Source: an uncultured Eubacteriales bacterium (lineage in GTDB: Bacteria; Bacillota_A; Clostridia; Christensenellales; Aristaeellaceae). Taken from it: 9,613 bases of DNA. The position numbers were made by a program, and so were the translations under genes. The stretch covers positions 1 through 9,613 of the forward strand of contig OMRS01000037.1 in the NCBI GenBank assembly GCA_900313545.1. Direction: 5' to 3'. Below are positions 8,207-9,613 of this stretch, piece by piece; positions within the stretch are counted from its first letter, which is position 1; every line of letters begins with the position of its first letter. The notes below the pieces were generated by a model. That model saw nothing but the letters and a program-made list of their open reading frames with translations. It was not told the origin of the DNA and searched no databases.

Positions 8207-9082
8207 TCAGGGAAGGACGCTACCAGGCCATCCATACTGGTACAGGTTGTCCACCATCAGACTGTTGGTCCGGATGTACTCCGCGACTGTCGAGATGCAA
8301 AGTGCATCGCGCCGATTCTCATCCAGGAACAGGCTTTCCTCAATTTCGTTTTCCTTTGCGAAACGGGCGATATCCTCAGCATACTCGTCCCCGTCACCCG
8401 CCTGTTCCACGGACACGATTTCGGCCGTCCCGTCATTTACACGCAGATGGAACACAGCAGGCGTTTCTCCTCCGCAGGTGAGAAACAGGCTTCTGCCATA
8501 CAGTTCAAAGCCGTAACTCCAGAAATTGCCGACCACCGTGATCTCCTGGGACGATGTTTCACGCTGGCCAAGGATAACCGGAACCGGGATATACACATCA
8601 TAATCAGAATAGAGAGGGCGAATCTCCCTGTTCATGTAGTCAATGATTGCCCTGGTGCAGAGATCGTCTCCGGTGTAGGAATACTCCGGAAGGGGCAACT
8701 CTGACATGCCGGCTGGATTCCGGACATAGACAGGACCGTCGCCATTGCCGAACTGGAAGGATTCAAGAACCGGGTTCCCGTTGTCATAGAATCCGCCTTC
8801 GATCTTTTCGCCGTATTCAGAGTTGAATACGACCAGGTCATGAACGGTGGTTTCAATCTCTTCCTTTTGAAGGGAAAGAGTCCCGACGGAATCCGGGATA
8901 TCCTTGCTGTTGATCCGGAGATACTTTCCGTCTTCCCGGATCAGAAAATGGATTCCCTCCCCTTCGTCCTTCTCTGTCCAGATTCCTGCATACCGCTGAA
9001 AGTTATCCGCCTGTGCAAGGACTGTGACAAGGCACAGAAGCAATGCCAGCAGGGTGATATACGGAAGTTTTCCCTTTTTCAT
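8207..9082 (-). CDS. Secreted protein of unknown function
   Basis: I do not recognise the family with confidence. The 291-residue protein begins with a classic signal peptide: KKGK positive end, hydrophobic core at about 7-22, and a probable signal peptidase I site after AQA (23-25). There is no lipobox cysteine at the cleavage point, so it is likely released or wall-associated. The mature protein appears to have two parts: an N-terminal, beta-rich, acidic region (about 28-125, opening YAGIWTEKDEGEG) and a C-terminal region (about 135-285) with the distinctive stretch NFWSYGFELYGRSLFLTCGGE (186-206). I have a general impression of similar unnamed proteins in gut Bacillota, not a definite match. 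ATG 9082 is forced, since an in-frame TGA lies three codons upstream; the GAGGAG ribosome site is rather far (12 bases). It is flanked by a terminator at 8128-8162 and probably forms its own transcript. No convincing promoter was found. Confidence 0.8.
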   Translation of the reverse strand: MKKGKLPYITLLALLLCLVTVLAQADNFQRYAGIWTEKDEGEGIHFLIREDGKYLRINSKDIPDSVGTLSLQKEEIETTVHDLVVFNSEYGEKIEGGFYDNGNPVLESFQFGNGDGPVYVRNPAGMSELPLPEYSYTGDDLCTRAIIDYMNREIRPLYSDYDVYIPVPVILGQRETSSQEITVVGNFWSYGFELYGRSLFLTCGGETPAVFHLRVNDGTAEIVSVEQAGDGDEYAEDIARFAKENEIEESLFLDENRRDALCISTVAEYIRTNSLMVDNLYQYGWPGSVLP

Positions 9083-9490
9083 CTTTTCTCATTTCTCCTC
9101 TTTCTGGGTGATATTTCAGGATAGGATGGCTTTGCATACGGTGTATCCTGTCTCCTCTGCTGTATCTGACGCGCTGGGACGTCGGATTTATCCTTTGCGT
9201 CAGGGAAAGGTCCTGGGAGGGCTTGCTGATGACAGAGAATCTCGCGGGAAGTGCATCTATATCTTTGAATGTGAAGCATCAGGGACGAAACAGATGCTCA
9301 AGTCAGGAATCCTTTGTCAAAGTCAGGATGTGCTTCCGGTACACGAGGATTCCTGAGGAGGAGAAATCTCCGGCTGCAGAACGTGTCTGATGGGGATTTG
9401 AGGGAATTCCCGACTTTGCAGTATTTGACAATGCCGATTCGAAATCACGCCACAAAACGGAGAGACATGTAAGATCTCTTCCCCTGACCA
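9083..9490. other. Intergenic region without a convincing gene
   Basis: About 400 bases lie between the secreted-protein gene and the tRNA terminator. A 76-codon rightward frame starts at ATG 9127, but it has no well-spaced ribosome binding site, resembles no protein known to me, and runs toward the tRNA gene. The minus-strand frame at 9303-9575 overlaps the tRNA and is not a gene. TTGACA-like hexamers occur at 9320-9315 (minus) and 9425-9430 (plus), without -10 partners at the proper distance. The region holds a spaced inverted repeat (9304-9355) and a palindrome GGGAATTCCC (9402-9411). Confidence 0.55.
9304..9355. repeat. Spaced inverted repeat with a short direct repeat
   Basis: CAGGAATCCT (9304-9313) is mirrored exactly by AGGATTCCTG (9346-9355), with 32 bases between. 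AAGTCAGGA also occurs twice in direct orientation (from 9299 and from 9320). No T-run follows on either strand. The role is unknown; a regulator-binding site or chance are both possible. Confidence 0.4.
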
Positions 9491-9526
9491 AATAAAACAG
9501 GACTGCTGTTTTCACAGCAGTCCTGT
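9491..9526 (-). terminator. Intrinsic terminator of tRNA-Ser
   Basis: ACAGGACTGCTGT (9497-9509) pairs perfectly with ACAGCAGTCCTGT (9514-9526), a 13-bp stem with a four-base loop. On the minus strand TTTTATT follows. It begins one base after the CCA end of the tRNA, so it ends the tRNA transcript with almost no trailer. Confidence 0.92.
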
Positions 9527-9527
9527 A

Positions 9528-9613
9528 TGGCGGAGAGTTAGGGATTTGAACCCTAGGTGGGGTATCAGCCCACACACGATTTCCAGTCGTGCGCCTTAGA
9601 CCACTCAGCCAAC
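9528..9613 (-). tRNA. tRNA-Ser, anticodon GGA (5' end cut by the window edge)
   Basis: Read on the minus strand, the window's last 86 bases contain a D-arm (GCTGAGTGGTCTAAGGC), an anticodon loop CTGGAAA (9586-9580) with anticodon GGA (9584-9582), a long variable arm with a GTGGG / CCCAC stem, and a T-arm TAGGG-TTCAAAT-CCCTA. The 3' acceptor strand is ACTCTCC (9538-9532), then discriminator G (9531) and an encoded CCA (9530-9528). The long variable arm and G discriminator are serine features. By pairing with ACTCTCC the acceptor should begin GGAGAGT, so about five bases lie beyond the window. It would read UCC and UCU codons. Confidence 0.96.

Noticed and set aside
9127..9356. A possible 76-residue protein on the plus strand
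   Set aside because: The purine run before ATG 9127 is too close to serve as a ribosome site, the sequence has no recognisable feature, no promoter was found, and the frame ends within an inverted repeat. It cannot be excluded but is not supported.
9425..9453. TTGACA at 9425-9430 as a rightward promoter
   Set aside because: The sequence at the matching -10 position is GC-rich (CGCCAC) and no gene follows on the plus strand.
9303..9575. A 90-codon minus-strand frame overlapping tRNA-Ser
   Set aside because: Its first 16 codons are read out of the tRNA itself and the next section is the tRNA terminator; such frames next to tRNA genes are commonly mis-annotated.

Overview
The window looks like chromosomal DNA from an anaerobic, gut-type Gram-positive bacterium of the Bacillota, in the Clostridia or Erysipelotrichia range. 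This is an inference. It rests on a pyruvate:ferredoxin oxidoreductase gene, strong AGGAGG-type ribosome binding sites, sigma-A-like promoters, a clostridial-style RmlD, and a Gram-positive type signal peptide with no sign of an outer membrane. Base composition is moderately GC-rich and even throughout. There is no insertion sequence, phage gene, CRISPR array or other clear sign of recent transfer.

Layout from left to right. (1) Positions 1-1213, minus strand: the first third of nifJ, running off the left edge, with a consensus promoter just upstream. (2) Positions 1214-1669: a divergent intergenic region with the nifJ promoter on one side and an equally good promoter pointing right. (3) Positions 1670-4657, plus strand: two tandem, clearly paralogous multi-spanning membrane proteins of the GtrII glucosyltransferase type. 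(4) Positions 4670-4715: a perfect 20-bp hairpin with A and T flanks that can end transcription from both sides. (5) Positions 4733-7959, minus strand: the operon rfbB (rmlB), rfbD (rmlD), alaA. (6) Positions 7960-8206: the rfbB leader and promoter region, then the terminator of the next gene. (7) Positions 8207-9082, minus strand: a secreted protein of unknown function. (8) Positions 9083-9490: no convincing gene. (9) Positions 9491-9613, minus strand: a tRNA-Ser(GGA) gene, missing its first few bases, followed by its own terminator.

The middle of the window reads as a partial cell-surface polysaccharide locus. RmlB and RmlD are steps two and four of dTDP-L-rhamnose synthesis. The GtrII-like proteins would add sugar branches to a polymer outside the membrane, using a lipid-linked sugar donor. 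RmlA, RmlC, a GtrB-type donor synthase, a flippase and polymerase genes are not in the window, so the pathway must be completed elsewhere. The alanine aminotransferase is co-directional and tightly spaced with the rhamnose genes but has no obvious role in them. nifJ and the tRNA are housekeeping genes.

I did not find an unmistakable new system. The most interesting observations are the second GtrII-like paralogue, which has lost the polar signature residues that the first keeps at identical positions, the unrecognised secreted protein, and hairpins placed directly downstream of the nifJ and rfbB promoters.
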